DNA of 64,000 bases, from NCBI RefSeq assembly GCF_035668035.1, contig NZ_JAYMYJ010000145.1:1-64000 (forward strand), read 5' to 3'. The notes below the pieces were generated by a model. That model saw only the letters and a program-made list of their open reading frames with translations, searched no databases and was not told where the DNA came from. Position numbers and translations under genes: made by a program. This DNA is from Thiothrix phosphatis. GTDB lineage: Bacteria > Pseudomonadota > Gammaproteobacteria > Thiotrichales > Thiotrichaceae. Below are positions 34,469-42,919 of the stretch, piece after piece (positions within the stretch are counted from its first letter, which is position 1; each line of letters begins with the position of its first letter).

Positions 34469-35779
34469 ATGGGACACGCCCTTGCTGACCATCTGTTGAC
34501 CTTCTTCCGGCACTATCCTGCCCCCGCTTACCTGATCGGCTACAGCGGCGGGATGGATTCCCACGTACTGCTGCACGCCTGTTCGCGGCTGCAACCGCAA
34601 CTGCCGGACTTGCCATTCCGCGCCCTGCACATTGACCACGGGCTCCAGCCTGCTGCTGCGCAGTGGGCGCAGCATTGCCATGAAGTTTGCCAGCAATTGG
34701 GCGTGCCCCTGCTGACCGAGCGCCTGCAACTGGCGGTTCCGGCGGGGGAAAGCGTGGAGGCGGCGGCGCGCGATGCCCGTTACGCCGCCTTCAGCCGACA
34801 TCTGCAAGCTGGGGAAATCCTGCTGACGGCGCACCACCAGCACGATCAGGCCGAAACTTTGCTGCTGCACCTGCTGCGTGGCAGCGGCGTGGATGGCCTG
34901 GCGGCGATGCCGCTGTTCAGGCCGTTGGCGCAGGGCGGTTTGGGGCGTCCGTTGTTGGCGTGCGGGCGGGCGGAGTTGCTGGATTACGCCGAACATCACC
35001 GGCTGGATTACATCGACGACCCCAGCAATCTGGATCGGCGTTTCGACCGCAATTTCCTGCGCCATCAGGTCATGCCTGTGTTGCAACAACGCTGGCCGTC
35101 GGCGCAGAAAACCCTGGCGCGCGCTGCCCGTTTGCAGGCCGAAAGCCGTGGGCTGCTGTCCGCTTTTCTGCAAGGCAAGCTGGCGGAGATGCGGGGCAGG
35201 CGGCCCGGCACCTTGTCAATCAGTCGCTTACTGGGGCAGGAAACCGCCCTGCAAAAGGCGCTGCTGCGCGAATGGTTGGCGGAGCGCGGCTTACGGGCAC
35301 CGGAGGAACGGAGGCTGTTGCAGGTGTTGCATGACGTGCTGCTGTGCGCCCCTGACGCCATGCCCCGCGTGCAGTGGGAGGGCTGCGAAATCCGCCGCTA
35401 CCGTGACGACCTGTATGCGCTGACGCCCTTGCCGCCGCACGATCCGGCACAGGTGCTGGCGTGGGATGTGCGTCAGCCGCTGTCCATTCCCTCGCTGCAA
35501 CGCACCCTGTCGCCGGAACTGCTGGGCAGTTGGCGGGAATATTTACAGGCCAGCCCGGAACCCGTCACGGTGCGTTTCCGCCAAGGCGGGGAAAAAGTCT
35601 GGCTACGCCAGCGCGGCGGCCATCACAGCCTGAAAAAACTGTTGCAGGAAGCGGGCGTCGCGCCGTGGGAACGGGAGCGCCTGCCGTTGGTGTACGTGGG
35701 GACGCGGCTGGCCATCATTGCTGGCCTTTTGCATCTGGAGCCGGACGAATACATGGAAAAGCAGCATGGACGTGATTAA
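34469..35779 (+). CDS. tilS: tRNA(Ile)-lysidine synthase
   Basis: A 436-residue PP-loop ATPase that converts the wobble cytidine of the tRNA-Ile CAU anticodon to lysidine so that it reads AUA. SGGMDS at 26-31 is the ATP pyrophosphatase loop, and ALHIDHGLQ, LLTAHHQHDQAETLLLHLLRGSGVDGL and DDPSNLDRRFDRNFLRHQV follow in order. A TilS C-terminal domain is present near 360-430 (VRFRQGGEKVWLRQRGG, HHSLKKLLQEAGV, PWERERLPLVY). It starts 10 bases after accA. Length agrees with E. coli TilS (432). Confidence 0.96.
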   Translation: MGHALADHLLTFFRHYPAPAYLIGYSGGMDSHVLLHACSRLQPQLPDLPFRALHIDHGLQPAAAQWAQHCHEVCQQLGVPLLTERLQLAVPAGESVEAAARDARYAAFSRHLQAGEILLTAHHQHDQAETLLLHLLRGSGVDGLAAMPLFRPLAQGGLGRPLLACGRAELLDYAEHHRLDYIDDPSNLDRRFDRNFLRHQVMPVLQQRWPSAQKTLARAARLQAESRGLLSAFLQGKLAEMRGRRPGTLSISRLLGQETALQKALLREWLAERGLRAPEERRLLQVLHDVLLCAPDAMPRVQWEGCEIRRYRDDLYALTPLPPHDPAQVLAWDVRQPLSIPSLQRTLSPELLGSWREYLQASPEPVTVRFRQGGEKVWLRQRGGHHSLKKLLQEAGVAPWERERLPLVYVGTRLAIIAGLLHLEPDEYMEKQHGRD

Positions 35780-35817
35780 GGGCGGCTTGTGTGCAAGCCT
35801 GTTGACGGAATTATTGT

Positions 35818-36336
35818 GTGAGTGACGAATACTGGATGCGCCACGCCCTGACCCTGGCGGAAAACGCCTGGAGGCAGGGGGAAGTGCCGGTCGGGGCGGT
35901 GGTGGTGCGTGCTGGGCAAATCCTTGGCGAAGGCTGGAACCAGCCGATCACCTTGCACGACCCTTCCGCCCACGCCGAAATGCAGGCGTTGCGGGTGGCG
36001 GGAGCCACCACCGACAACTACCGGCTGCCCGGAGCCACCCTCTATGTCACGCTGGAGCCTTGCCTGATGTGCGTTGGCACCATGCTGCATGCACGGGTGG
36101 AACGGGTGGTGTTTGGCGCGTATGACCCGAAAACCGGCGCGGCGGGCAGCGCTTTCGACCTGCTGCAAGACCCGCGCCACTACCACAAGGTAGCGGCGGT
36201 GCAAGGGGGGGTGTTGCAGGCGGAATGCGCCGCGCTGTTGCAGGCGTTTTTCCGCGAACGGCGCGCCGCTGCTTCAGCCGCCAAACAAGGCGTTCAACAG
36301 GCGCCGCCACCAAGGCAGGGAAGCACTGGACGTTGA
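35818..36336 (+). CDS. tadA: tRNA-specific adenosine deaminase
   Basis: A 172-residue zinc deaminase making inosine at the wobble position of tRNA-Arg(ACG). The zinc and catalytic residues are H52-A-E54 and PCLMC at 81-85. QGEVPVGAVVV and GAYDPKTGAAGS are typical. GTG at 35818 gives a normal N-terminus (MSDEYWMRHAL). The last 20 or so residues form a tail (AASAAKQGVQQAPPPRQG) that overlaps, antisense, the 3' end of the next gene by 63 bases. Confidence 0.95.
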   Translation: MSDEYWMRHALTLAENAWRQGEVPVGAVVVRAGQILGEGWNQPITLHDPSAHAEMQALRVAGATTDNYRLPGATLYVTLEPCLMCVGTMLHARVERVVFGAYDPKTGAAGSAFDLLQDPRHYHKVAAVQGGVLQAECAALLQAFFRERRAAASAAKQGVQQAPPPRQGSTGR

Positions 36337-38031
36337 TGCCGTCGTGCTGGGCGTGGTTGAACCAGACGCTGTTGTGCCGCCGGACGGTGCCGCCGTGCTG
36401 CCGCCTGTGGTTGAGGGGCTAGGCGTAGGTGTTGGTTGCGGCGTTGGCATTACGGCAGGTTCCGCGACTGGTGGTGGAACCGGGGTGGCAGGCTCGGGCG
36501 TCGCTGGGGTGGCTTCGCGCGCGGCGGTGTCCACTGCTGCCGCTGGGAAGGCGGTCTGTGTGCCGTTGGACAATTTGATGAGCTGTTCCACGATAACCGC
36601 CAGCGGTGCGCTCTGTTTGCTGGACGCCAGTTTCGCCGCCGCCCGCCAAGCGCTGGGGACTGCACCGCCCTGTGGCCAGGAGCCGGTCGCCTGTGGGTCG
36701 TAGGATGTTTTCGCAGTGGAGCCTTTGGCGGGCGTCCACAAGAAATCAGGGTGTTTGTTGTTGTACCACTCGCCGCCGACAATGTTGTTGGAAGCGTCCA
36801 GCTCCAGGTCGTAGTAGTAGGTCACCTGCTGGATGGCGTCACGGCTGGGGCTGTCGGTCTCATTCTGGCTGGGGCTGGTTTCCACCACATAGGAAACGTC
36901 CATGCGGACGCCCACCACCGACTTCGACTGCGCACCACGGAATGAGCGGAACTTGTCATTGGTGAACGCCGCCATGCTGACGGTCGCCGCCGCCAACGAA
37001 CTGGCGTAAGTCATGGTCTGCGGGTTGAAGTAGCGGTATTCGTAAGCGTGGGTCGGTTGGTTCCAGACCTCATAGTCGAAGGTGACGTCCATCACCATGC
37101 TGCGTTTGGAAACGCCGATCTGGTTGACGATGGCGAGGTGCCAGGTGCCAGGGTTGGTGTCGAAGCACTGGCTGGACTTGACGCGCCCAGTGGTGGGGTC
37201 AGTCGCCGGTTCTTTGTCATTGCAGCGGCCACCGATGAAACGGTAGCGGCTGGGCGCTTTCGCCCACAGCAATGACCCCAGCGCCTTGATGTCGGAGGGG
37301 TAAAACTTGATGGAAACATTGTCCGGTGTTTTCAGCGTCACGCTTTTGGTCGGGCGCGCCAGCATATAGGCGGCGGGTGACCAGCCGTGGCAGATGCCCA
37401 TCCAGGTTTCCACCGAGCCGTATTTGTCGTAGTAGCCTTTGCCTTCCTGCCACATGGCCAGGGTCAGGGAAAAGTTGCTGTCGCCGACCAGCGCGTCATA
37501 TTTTTCTGCGGGCGACAACTGGTTGATCTTGGTGGCGTTGCCGCTGGCCAGGATGGTGGCGGCGAGATGGCTGCGGATGTAATCGGAATTTTCCTTCCAG
37601 TCAGGGGAGCTTGGGAAAGAGGGGTCGGCGTAACGCGCGCCCAGGATGCCTTTGTAAATGCCCCAGTAGTCGTCCGACCATGGCGACTCCGCCAACGACG
37701 CCTTCATCAGGTTGGCGCTTTCCATCTGGTCTAGCCGGGTGTATTTCAGCGTGTCCACCAAGTCGGCGGGTTTGTCGTTGGAGGCAATCGCCGCCCGGGT
37801 GGAGACGCCGCCCGGCTCGCCCTCGCCAGGTTGCAGGATGTGCATACGCTGTTCGTCATGGGCGTCAATAAAGCTTTTGTCGTCAATAGCCTCCTGTGAA
37901 AACAGGGTGGCACCCTCGACCGGGTTCCCTTGTGCATCTTTTTTTGGCGGTTGGCGGTCCATGAAGGTCTTCGGGTCAGCGGTGAACGCCGCCAGATCAG
38001 CATCTATCTGTTGTTCTATGGTGTTTGACAT
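36274..38031 (-). CDS. transglutaminase-elicitor-like protein
   Basis: A 585-residue protein whose core resembles the transglutaminase elicitor domain known from Phytophthora GP42 and a few bacteria. The nucleophile segment is VETWMGICHGWSPAA with C214, and a later NPGTWHLAIVN supplies a candidate catalytic histidine. Expected activity is protein crosslinking between glutamine and lysine, or amidation/hydrolysis. No signal peptide is visible. After about residue 490 comes a long Pro/Thr/Ser linker (PTPQPTPTPSPSTT) and a short basic-amphipathic end (LPWWRRLLNALFGG) that could contact membranes or be a sorting signal. AAGGAG lies 9 bases before the ATG. Convergent with tadA. Homology is from memory of the motif and should be tested. 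Confidence 0.72.
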   Translation of the reverse strand: MSNTIEQQIDADLAAFTADPKTFMDRQPPKKDAQGNPVEGATLFSQEAIDDKSFIDAHDEQRMHILQPGEGEPGGVSTRAAIASNDKPADLVDTLKYTRLDQMESANLMKASLAESPWSDDYWGIYKGILGARYADPSFPSSPDWKENSDYIRSHLAATILASGNATKINQLSPAEKYDALVGDSNFSLTLAMWQEGKGYYDKYGSVETWMGICHGWSPAAYMLARPTKSVTLKTPDNVSIKFYPSDIKALGSLLWAKAPSRYRFIGGRCNDKEPATDPTTGRVKSSQCFDTNPGTWHLAIVNQIGVSKRSMVMDVTFDYEVWNQPTHAYEYRYFNPQTMTYASSLAAATVSMAAFTNDKFRSFRGAQSKSVVGVRMDVSYVVETSPSQNETDSPSRDAIQQVTYYYDLELDASNNIVGGEWYNNKHPDFLWTPAKGSTAKTSYDPQATGSWPQGGAVPSAWRAAAKLASSKQSAPLAVIVEQLIKLSNGTQTAFPAAAVDTAAREATPATPEPATPVPPPVAEPAVMPTPQPTPTPSPSTTGGSTAAPSGGTTASGSTTPSTTASTSSASLPWWRRLLNALFGG

Positions 38032-38109
38032 ATAACGTCTCCTTGTTCCCTGGTGGGGTTGCCCTAGATTGATGGATGGATAATTTGATTGGAGGGAAAT
38101 ATTGTTCTT

Positions 38110-38129
38110 GGGCGGGTCATGACCCGCCC
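38110..38129. terminator. perfect palindrome after the parE-MEKHLA operon
   Basis: GGGCGGGTCATGACCCGCCC is a 20-base perfect inverted repeat located 20 bases beyond the stop of the MEKHLA gene (minus strand). It is a strong stem but no U-run follows on either strand. It lies in the 117-base gap before the transglutaminase-like gene, which contains nothing else notable besides that gene's ribosome site. Confidence 0.55.
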
Positions 38130-38148
38130 CCGCAGTTTAGGTCAGAAA

Positions 38149-38616
38149 TTACCAGTTGTCGAAAAAGGCCGCCTGCCCACTGTAATTGCCTGCCGCGTCC
38201 CTGAGGTTCCAGACAATGGCGTTGCGGATCAGGAAGCGTTCGCCCGCGCTGGAGATGCGCACCCCGGAATAATGGCCGATATAGCCCTGGCGGTTGACGG
38301 TTTGCAGCAAATGTTCGCGTTCCTCGCGCGCCAGCGGTTCGGCGGAATAACGTGAAGGCAGGCGGGTCAGGGCGTTCCAGTCGAGGGCGAACAGCGCCAA
38401 TGCCTGCCGGTTGCCATAGGTAAAGACGGGGTCGGCGGCAGTATTGTGTGACAGTAGGGCGAATGGTGCTTCCCACAGCGCCTGGGCGGTGGCGGTGCCT
38501 TCCCATTCCATATCGGCCAGATTGCGCCCGACATAATGGCGGAAGCTGCTGTGCAGCAGGTGCAGATGGTTTTCCAGGAAATGGTTGGCGCTATCAGGTG
38601 CAGGCAGCAAATTCAT
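38149..38616 (-). CDS. MEKHLA domain protein
   Basis: A 155-residue PAS-related MEKHLA protein (the domain that ends plant HD-ZIP III factors and also occurs alone in bacteria). The pattern DPVFTYGNRQALALFALDWNALTRLPSRY near 60-90, TVNRQGYIGHYSGVRISSAGERF and AIVWNLRDAAGNYSGQAAFF agrees well. It may bind a small ligand or act in redox/light sensing by analogy with PAS; this is not shown. Its ATG overlaps the parE stop by four bases, so it is translated with topoisomerase IV subunit B. Confidence 0.85.
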   Translation of the reverse strand: MNLLPAPDSANHFLENHLHLLHSSFRHYVGRNLADMEWEGTATAQALWEAPFALLSHNTAADPVFTYGNRQALALFALDWNALTRLPSRYSAEPLAREEREHLLQTVNRQGYIGHYSGVRISSAGERFLIRNAIVWNLRDAAGNYSGQAAFFDNW

Positions 38617-40508
38617 ACGCTCGCCAGATTGCCTTTGGTTTCCAGCCAGTGCTTGCGGTCGGCGGCGCGTTTCTTCGCCAGCAGCATGTCCATCACCGCA
38701 TCGGCGGCGTTGCTGTCGTCGATGCTCAGTTGCACCAGGCGGCGGGTGTCGGGGGAAATGGTGGTTTCGCGCAATTGCAGCGGGTTCATTTCCCCTAGCC
38801 CCTTGAAGCGGGTGACAGTCGGCGCGCCGCGTTTCTTTTCGGCGACGATAATGTCAAGGCGCGCCTGTTTTTCCGCTTCGTCCAGCGCGTAATAGACTTC
38901 CTTGCCGATGTCGATGCGGTACAGCGGCGGCATGGCGACGAAGACGTGCCCCGCCGCCACCAGTGGGCGGAAATGCTTCACAAACAGGGCGCACAACAAG
39001 GTGGCGATGTGCGCGCCGTCCGAATCCGCATCGGCCAGAATGCAGACTTTGCCGTAGCGCAACTGGCTCAAGTCCACATTGCCCGGCTCCACGCCAATGG
39101 CGACGGAAATGTCGTGCACTTCCTGCGAGGCCAGCACCTGTTCCGGGTCGACTTCCCAGGTGTTCAGGATTTTGCCGCGCAACGGCATGATGGCTTGGAA
39201 TTCGCGGTCGCGCGCCTGCTTGGCCGAGCCGCCTGCGGAGTCGCCTTCCACCAGGAACAGTTCGGTGCGGGCGGTGTCCTGTGAGGAACAATCCGCCAGT
39301 TTGCCGGGCAGGGCGGGGCCTGCGGTGACTTTCTTGCGCACCACCTTTTTGCTGGCGCGCATGCGGCGGCCTGCGTTGCTGATCGCCATTTGCGCCAATT
39401 GTTCGCCGATGGCGGTGTGCTGGTTGAGGTAGAGGCTGAAGGCGTCCTTGATGGAGCCGCTGACGAAGCTGGCGGCTTCGCGTGAGGACAAACGTTCCTT
39501 GGTCTGCCCGGCGAACTGCGGCTCCTGCATCTTGAAGGAAAGCACGAAGGCGATGTTTTCCCACACGTCATCCGGCGTCAGCTTGAGGCCACGCGGCAGC
39601 AGGTTACGGAATTCACAGTATTCGCGTAATGCATCGGTCACGCCGGTGCGCAGGCCGTTGACATGCGTGCCGCCTTGCACGGTGGGGATCAGGTTGACGT
39701 AGCTTTCCTGCACTGTTTCGCCGCCTTCCGGCAGCCATGCCAACGCCCAGTCGAGGGCTTCACGCGGGCCTTTGAGCGCGCCGGTGAAGGGTTCTTCCGG
39801 CAGGGTGATGTATTCGTTGATGGCGTCGCGCAGATAGTCGCGCAGGCCGTTTTCGTAATACCACTCGGTAATGTCCGCTTCTGCCGCCGAAGCGTCGGCA
39901 AAGCGGATGCGCAAGCCAGGGCACAGCACGGCTTTGGCGCGCAACGTGTGCTTGAGGCGGTTGACGGCGAATTTCACCGTGTCGAAGTATTTGGCATCCG
40001 GCCAGAAATGCACGGTGGTGCCGGTGTCGCGTTTGCTGGTTTTGCCGCTGGCCACCAATTCACTGGCCTTGTCGCCGCCCGCGAACGCCATGTTGTAAAC
40101 TTGGCCGTCGCGCTTGATGCTGACTTCCAGCCTGCGCGACAGGGCATTGACGACGGAGACGCCGACGCCATGCAAGCCGCCGGAGAACTGGTAGTTCTGG
40201 TCGGAAAACTTGCCGCCTGCGTGCAGGGTGCACAGGATCACTTCCACGCCCGGCTTGCCTTGCTGGGGGTGGATGTCAACCGGCATGCCGCGCCCGTTGT
40301 CCGCCACCGACAGTGAGCCATCTGCATACAAGGTGACATCGATCTGGTTGGCGTGCCCGGCGAGCGCTTCGTCCACACTGTTGTCGATCACTTCCTGCGC
40401 CAGATGATTGGGACGGGTGGTGTCGGTGTACATGCCGGGACGTTTGCGCACCGGGTCGAGGCCGGTGAGGACTTCAATGGCGGAGGCGTCGTAGGTGTTG
40501 TTGCTCAT
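38613..40508 (-). CDS. parE: DNA topoisomerase IV subunit B
   Basis: A 631-residue GHKL ATPase subunit of topoisomerase IV, which decatenates daughter chromosomes. ATP-site motifs are QEVIDNSVDEALAG near 35-48, VADNGRGMP, GGLHGVGVSVVNALS and QGGTHVNGLRTG. The TOPRIM domain starts with ELFLVEGDSAGGSA near 410 and continues with LADADSDGAHI. The ATG at 40508 (MSNNTYDASAIEVL) is chosen by family alignment over an in-frame ATG at 40556. parC is not in the window. The family boundary with GyrB is set by the shorter length (GyrB is about 800). Confidence 0.95.
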   Translation of the reverse strand: MSNNTYDASAIEVLTGLDPVRKRPGMYTDTTRPNHLAQEVIDNSVDEALAGHANQIDVTLYADGSLSVADNGRGMPVDIHPQQGKPGVEVILCTLHAGGKFSDQNYQFSGGLHGVGVSVVNALSRRLEVSIKRDGQVYNMAFAGGDKASELVASGKTSKRDTGTTVHFWPDAKYFDTVKFAVNRLKHTLRAKAVLCPGLRIRFADASAAEADITEWYYENGLRDYLRDAINEYITLPEEPFTGALKGPREALDWALAWLPEGGETVQESYVNLIPTVQGGTHVNGLRTGVTDALREYCEFRNLLPRGLKLTPDDVWENIAFVLSFKMQEPQFAGQTKERLSSREAASFVSGSIKDAFSLYLNQHTAIGEQLAQMAISNAGRRMRASKKVVRKKVTAGPALPGKLADCSSQDTARTELFLVEGDSAGGSAKQARDREFQAIMPLRGKILNTWEVDPEQVLASQEVHDISVAIGVEPGNVDLSQLRYGKVCILADADSDGAHIATLLCALFVKHFRPLVAAGHVFVAMPPLYRIDIGKEVYYALDEAEKQARLDIIVAEKKRGAPTVTRFKGLGEMNPLQLRETTISPDTRRLVQLSIDDSNAADAVMDMLLAKKRAADRKHWLETKGNLASV

Positions 40509-40599
40509 TGTCTCTTCTGTGTTGCTGGCTGCGCTATTGGTGCCGTTGCGGTTCATGCAAGCCCAATTGCGGGAACGCTTCGGCTATGCCTGCCCGCAA

Positions 40600-40896
40600 T
40601 CACCACACCTTCTTGTAGGGTTTGACCGTGACCTGCCGGTATACACCCGCCGCCCGGTAAGGGTCGGCGTCGGCCCAGGTTTGCGCCGTTTCCAGCGAAT
40701 CGAATTCGGCAATGATAATGCTGCCGCTAAAACCGGCTTCCCCTGGGTCGGCCGCATCAATGGCAGGGTTGGGGCCTGCTGTAAACAGGCGGCCTGCGTC
40801 ACGCAGCGCCTGTAGGCGCTCCAGGTGTGCAGGGCGGGCGGCAAGCCGTTGCTCCAGGCTGTTTTCAACATCTTCGCCGATAATGACATACAACAT
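40600..40896 (-). CDS. yciI: YciI-like protein
   Basis: A 98-residue ferredoxin-fold protein of the YciI family. It has the catalytic-site histidine in RPAHLERLQALRDAGRLFTAGP and the EFDSLETAQTWADADPYRAAGVY segment, which carries the conserved Asp-Pro. The function of stand-alone YciI is not established. It follows yciB on the same strand, as in enterobacteria. AAGGACA lies upstream of the ATG. Confidence 0.93.
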   Translation of the reverse strand: MLYVIIGEDVENSLEQRLAARPAHLERLQALRDAGRLFTAGPNPAIDAADPGEAGFSGSIIIAEFDSLETAQTWADADPYRAAGVYRQVTVKPYKKVW

Positions 40897-40928
40897 GGCA
40901 ATAGTGTCCTTAATGTTTTGTAACGGTT

Positions 40929-41543
40929 TCAGGTGGTTTCAATGGCGTGTTTTTGCAGGTAAACCACTTGGGCAATGATGAAGGCAAACGTCAGCCCCAA
41001 TACCCCGAACAGTTTGAAGTCAACCCATATTTCCTCACTGAAGGAATAGGCCACGATCAGGTTGATGATGCCGATGGATGCAAAAAACACCGCCCACATC
41101 GTGTTGGTCTGCCGCCAGATATTGGCCGGAACCTGAATGGCGCTGGACATCATGCGTTCCGTCAGGGTTTTGCGTGAACCTACGTACTGGCTGATCAGGA
41201 AGGCGAGGGCAAAGCCCCAGTTGATGATGCTGACTTTCCACTTGATGAAAATTGGGTCTTTCATGAACAGCGTCAAGGTGCCGAACACCAGTAAGATAGC
41301 CAGCGTGATCAGGTGCATGCGCTCAAAACGCCGATGCATGAGGAAATATAATGCATTCTGGACAAGGGTCGCCAAGATGATCACCAACGTCGCCAGCAGG
41401 ATGGCGTCCCGGGGTTCGCTTTGGTTCAGCGCCATCAGGGGAAGCTGGTTGGCGGCGTCGATCCAGCTTGCGGGTAGGTCACCGAAAAATTTGTAGACCA
41501 GGAAGAACAGCAAGACCGGGAAAAAATCAAACAGGAACTTCAT
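40929..41543 (-). CDS. yciB: inner membrane-spanning protein YciB (septation protein A)
   Basis: A 204-residue inner-membrane protein with five or six helices. It starts MKFLFDFFPVLLFFLVYKFFGD, contains TLFMKDPIFIKWKVSIINWGFAL and LTERMMSSAIQVPANIWRQTN (family hallmarks) and is somewhat longer than E. coli YciB (179). Implicated in envelope synthesis and cell division in other bacteria. Divergent from yciO across 51 bases. No clear Shine-Dalgarno is visible before the ATG. Confidence 0.94.
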   Translation of the reverse strand: MKFLFDFFPVLLFFLVYKFFGDLPASWIDAANQLPLMALNQSEPRDAILLATLVIILATLVQNALYFLMHRRFERMHLITLAILLVFGTLTLFMKDPIFIKWKVSIINWGFALAFLISQYVGSRKTLTERMMSSAIQVPANIWRQTNTMWAVFFASIGIINLIVAYSFSEEIWVDFKLFGVLGLTFAFIIAQVVYLQKHAIETT

Positions 41544-41549
41544 ACGTAT

Positions 41550-41558
41550 TGGTATAAT
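41550..41558 (+). promoter_or_regulatory. extended -10 promoter of yciO
   Basis: TGGTATAAT is a consensus extended -10 element 37 bases before the yciO start; no good -35 is present, as is usual for extended -10 promoters. It sits within the yciB/yciO divergent gap. Confidence 0.6.
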
Positions 41559-41594
41559 CCGCTAAAGTTAAACATTCTAAACGATAATTGAACA

Positions 41595-42221
41595 ATGAGT
41601 CAGTATTTTCAAATTCACCCTGAAAACCCTCAAGTACGTTTAATCCGCCAGGCCGTCACCATCATCCGTGATGGCGGGGTCGTGGTGTTTCCAACGGATT
41701 CCAGCTACGCCATTGGTTGCCACCTGGGGGATAAATCGGCAATGGAACGTATCCAGCGCATCCGCCGGGTCGACAACAAACATAACTTCACCTTGGTTTG
41801 CCGTGATTTGTCAGAAATATCATTGTATGCGCAAGTGGACAACATCAATTACCGCCTGCTCAAGTCGCTGACGCCAGGGCCGTATACGTTTATCTTCCCT
41901 GCAACACGGGAAGTGCCGCGCCGTTTGCAAAACCCCAAGCGCAAGACCATTGGAATCCGGCTCCCTGACCATATTGTCACCCAGGCGCTTTTGCAAGAAC
42001 TGAACGAGCCGTTAATGTCGAGCACCTTGATCCTGCCGGGCGAAGACCTACCGATGATTGACCCTTACCAAATACGTTTGTCGCTGGAGCACCAGGTGGA
42101 TTTGATTATCGACGGCGGTTTTTGTGGACATGAACCCACCACTGTGGTGGATTTGATGGAAGAGCGGCCTGTTATCTTGCGCCAGGGCAAGGGCAGCATT
42201 GATTGGCTGGTGGAGCACTAA
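41595..42221 (+). CDS. yciO: YciO-family threonylcarbamoyl-AMP synthase-like protein
   Basis: A 208-residue Sua5/YrdC/YciO-fold protein. IIRDGGVVVFPTDSSYAIGC near 23-42, IRRVDNKHNFTLVCRDLSEIS, RLLKSLTPGPYTFIFPAT and KTIGIRLPDH match YciO. The YrdC/TsaC core makes L-threonylcarbamoyl-AMP for tRNA t6A; YciO members retain the fold with weak activity, so the role may be accessory. Position beside yciB and upstream of a peptidase-trpS-scpAB cluster is a frequent gammaproteobacterial arrangement. Confidence 0.92.
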   Translation: MSQYFQIHPENPQVRLIRQAVTIIRDGGVVVFPTDSSYAIGCHLGDKSAMERIQRIRRVDNKHNFTLVCRDLSEISLYAQVDNINYRLLKSLTPGPYTFIFPATREVPRRLQNPKRKTIGIRLPDHIVTQALLQELNEPLMSSTLILPGEDLPMIDPYQIRLSLEHQVDLIIDGGFCGHEPTTVVDLMEERPVILRQGKGSIDWLVEH

Positions 42222-42223
42222 GC

Positions 42224-42880
42224 ATGAGTTTTGACATCGACACATTTATGTACGGTTTGGCTACCTGGGCAATTCCGGTTCTGTTCGCCATCACTTTGCA
42301 TGAAGTTGCGCATGGTTGGGTCGCCAATAAATTGGGCGACAGCACGGCCAAGATGCTCGGACGCTTGTCGCTGAACCCGATCAGGCATGTCGACCCGATT
42401 GGGACTGTCGCTGTGCCGGCCCTGTTGCTGCTGATAGGCTCCCCATACCTGTTTGGATGGGCGAAACCGGTGCCAGTTAATTTCCGCAACCTGAAACGTT
42501 ACCGGCGCGACATGATTTTGGTGGCCGCCGCCGGGCCTGGTGCCAACCTGGTGATGGCGGTGATCTGGATCATGCTGCTGGTGATGTTCGCCAACCTCAT
42601 TCCCGATGGCAATGTGGCGCGCGGTTTTATGACGATGAGCCAGCATGGCGTTGAAATCAACTTGGTGCTGTTGGTGTTCAATCTGTTGCCGATACCGCCG
42701 CTGGATGGCGGCAGAGTGTTGTCCGGGCTGTTGCCGCTGTCATTGTCACGTTATTTTGACCAGATTGAGCCGTATGGCCTGTTTATTGTGCTGGGTTTGC
42801 TATATTTTGGGGTGTTGAATCAGATCGTCATGCCCCTGGTAAGTATGCTGGCTCAAATACTGGGGCATATTTTCCTGTAG
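42224..42880 (+). CDS. site-2 protease-like zinc metalloprotease (M50)
   Basis: A 218-residue intramembrane protease with HEVAH at 26-30 (zinc ligands H26 and H30, catalytic E27) and NLLPIPPLDGG, whose D161 is the third ligand. About five membrane helices, without PDZ or CBS domains, place it in the short stand-alone S2P group (YwhC-type). Substrates unknown. The ATG at 42224 lies two bases after the yciO stop. It is followed by trpS, with scpA and scpB next, a conserved run. Confidence 0.92.
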   Translation: MSFDIDTFMYGLATWAIPVLFAITLHEVAHGWVANKLGDSTAKMLGRLSLNPIRHVDPIGTVAVPALLLLIGSPYLFGWAKPVPVNFRNLKRYRRDMILVAAAGPGANLVMAVIWIMLLVMFANLIPDGNVARGFMTMSQHGVEINLVLLVFNLLPIPPLDGGRVLSGLLPLSLSRYFDQIEPYGLFIVLGLLYFGVLNQIVMPLVSMLAQILGHIFL

Positions 42881-42919
42881 AATCCAACTCGAACCAACAC
42901 ATAACTCAAGGTATCCCGC

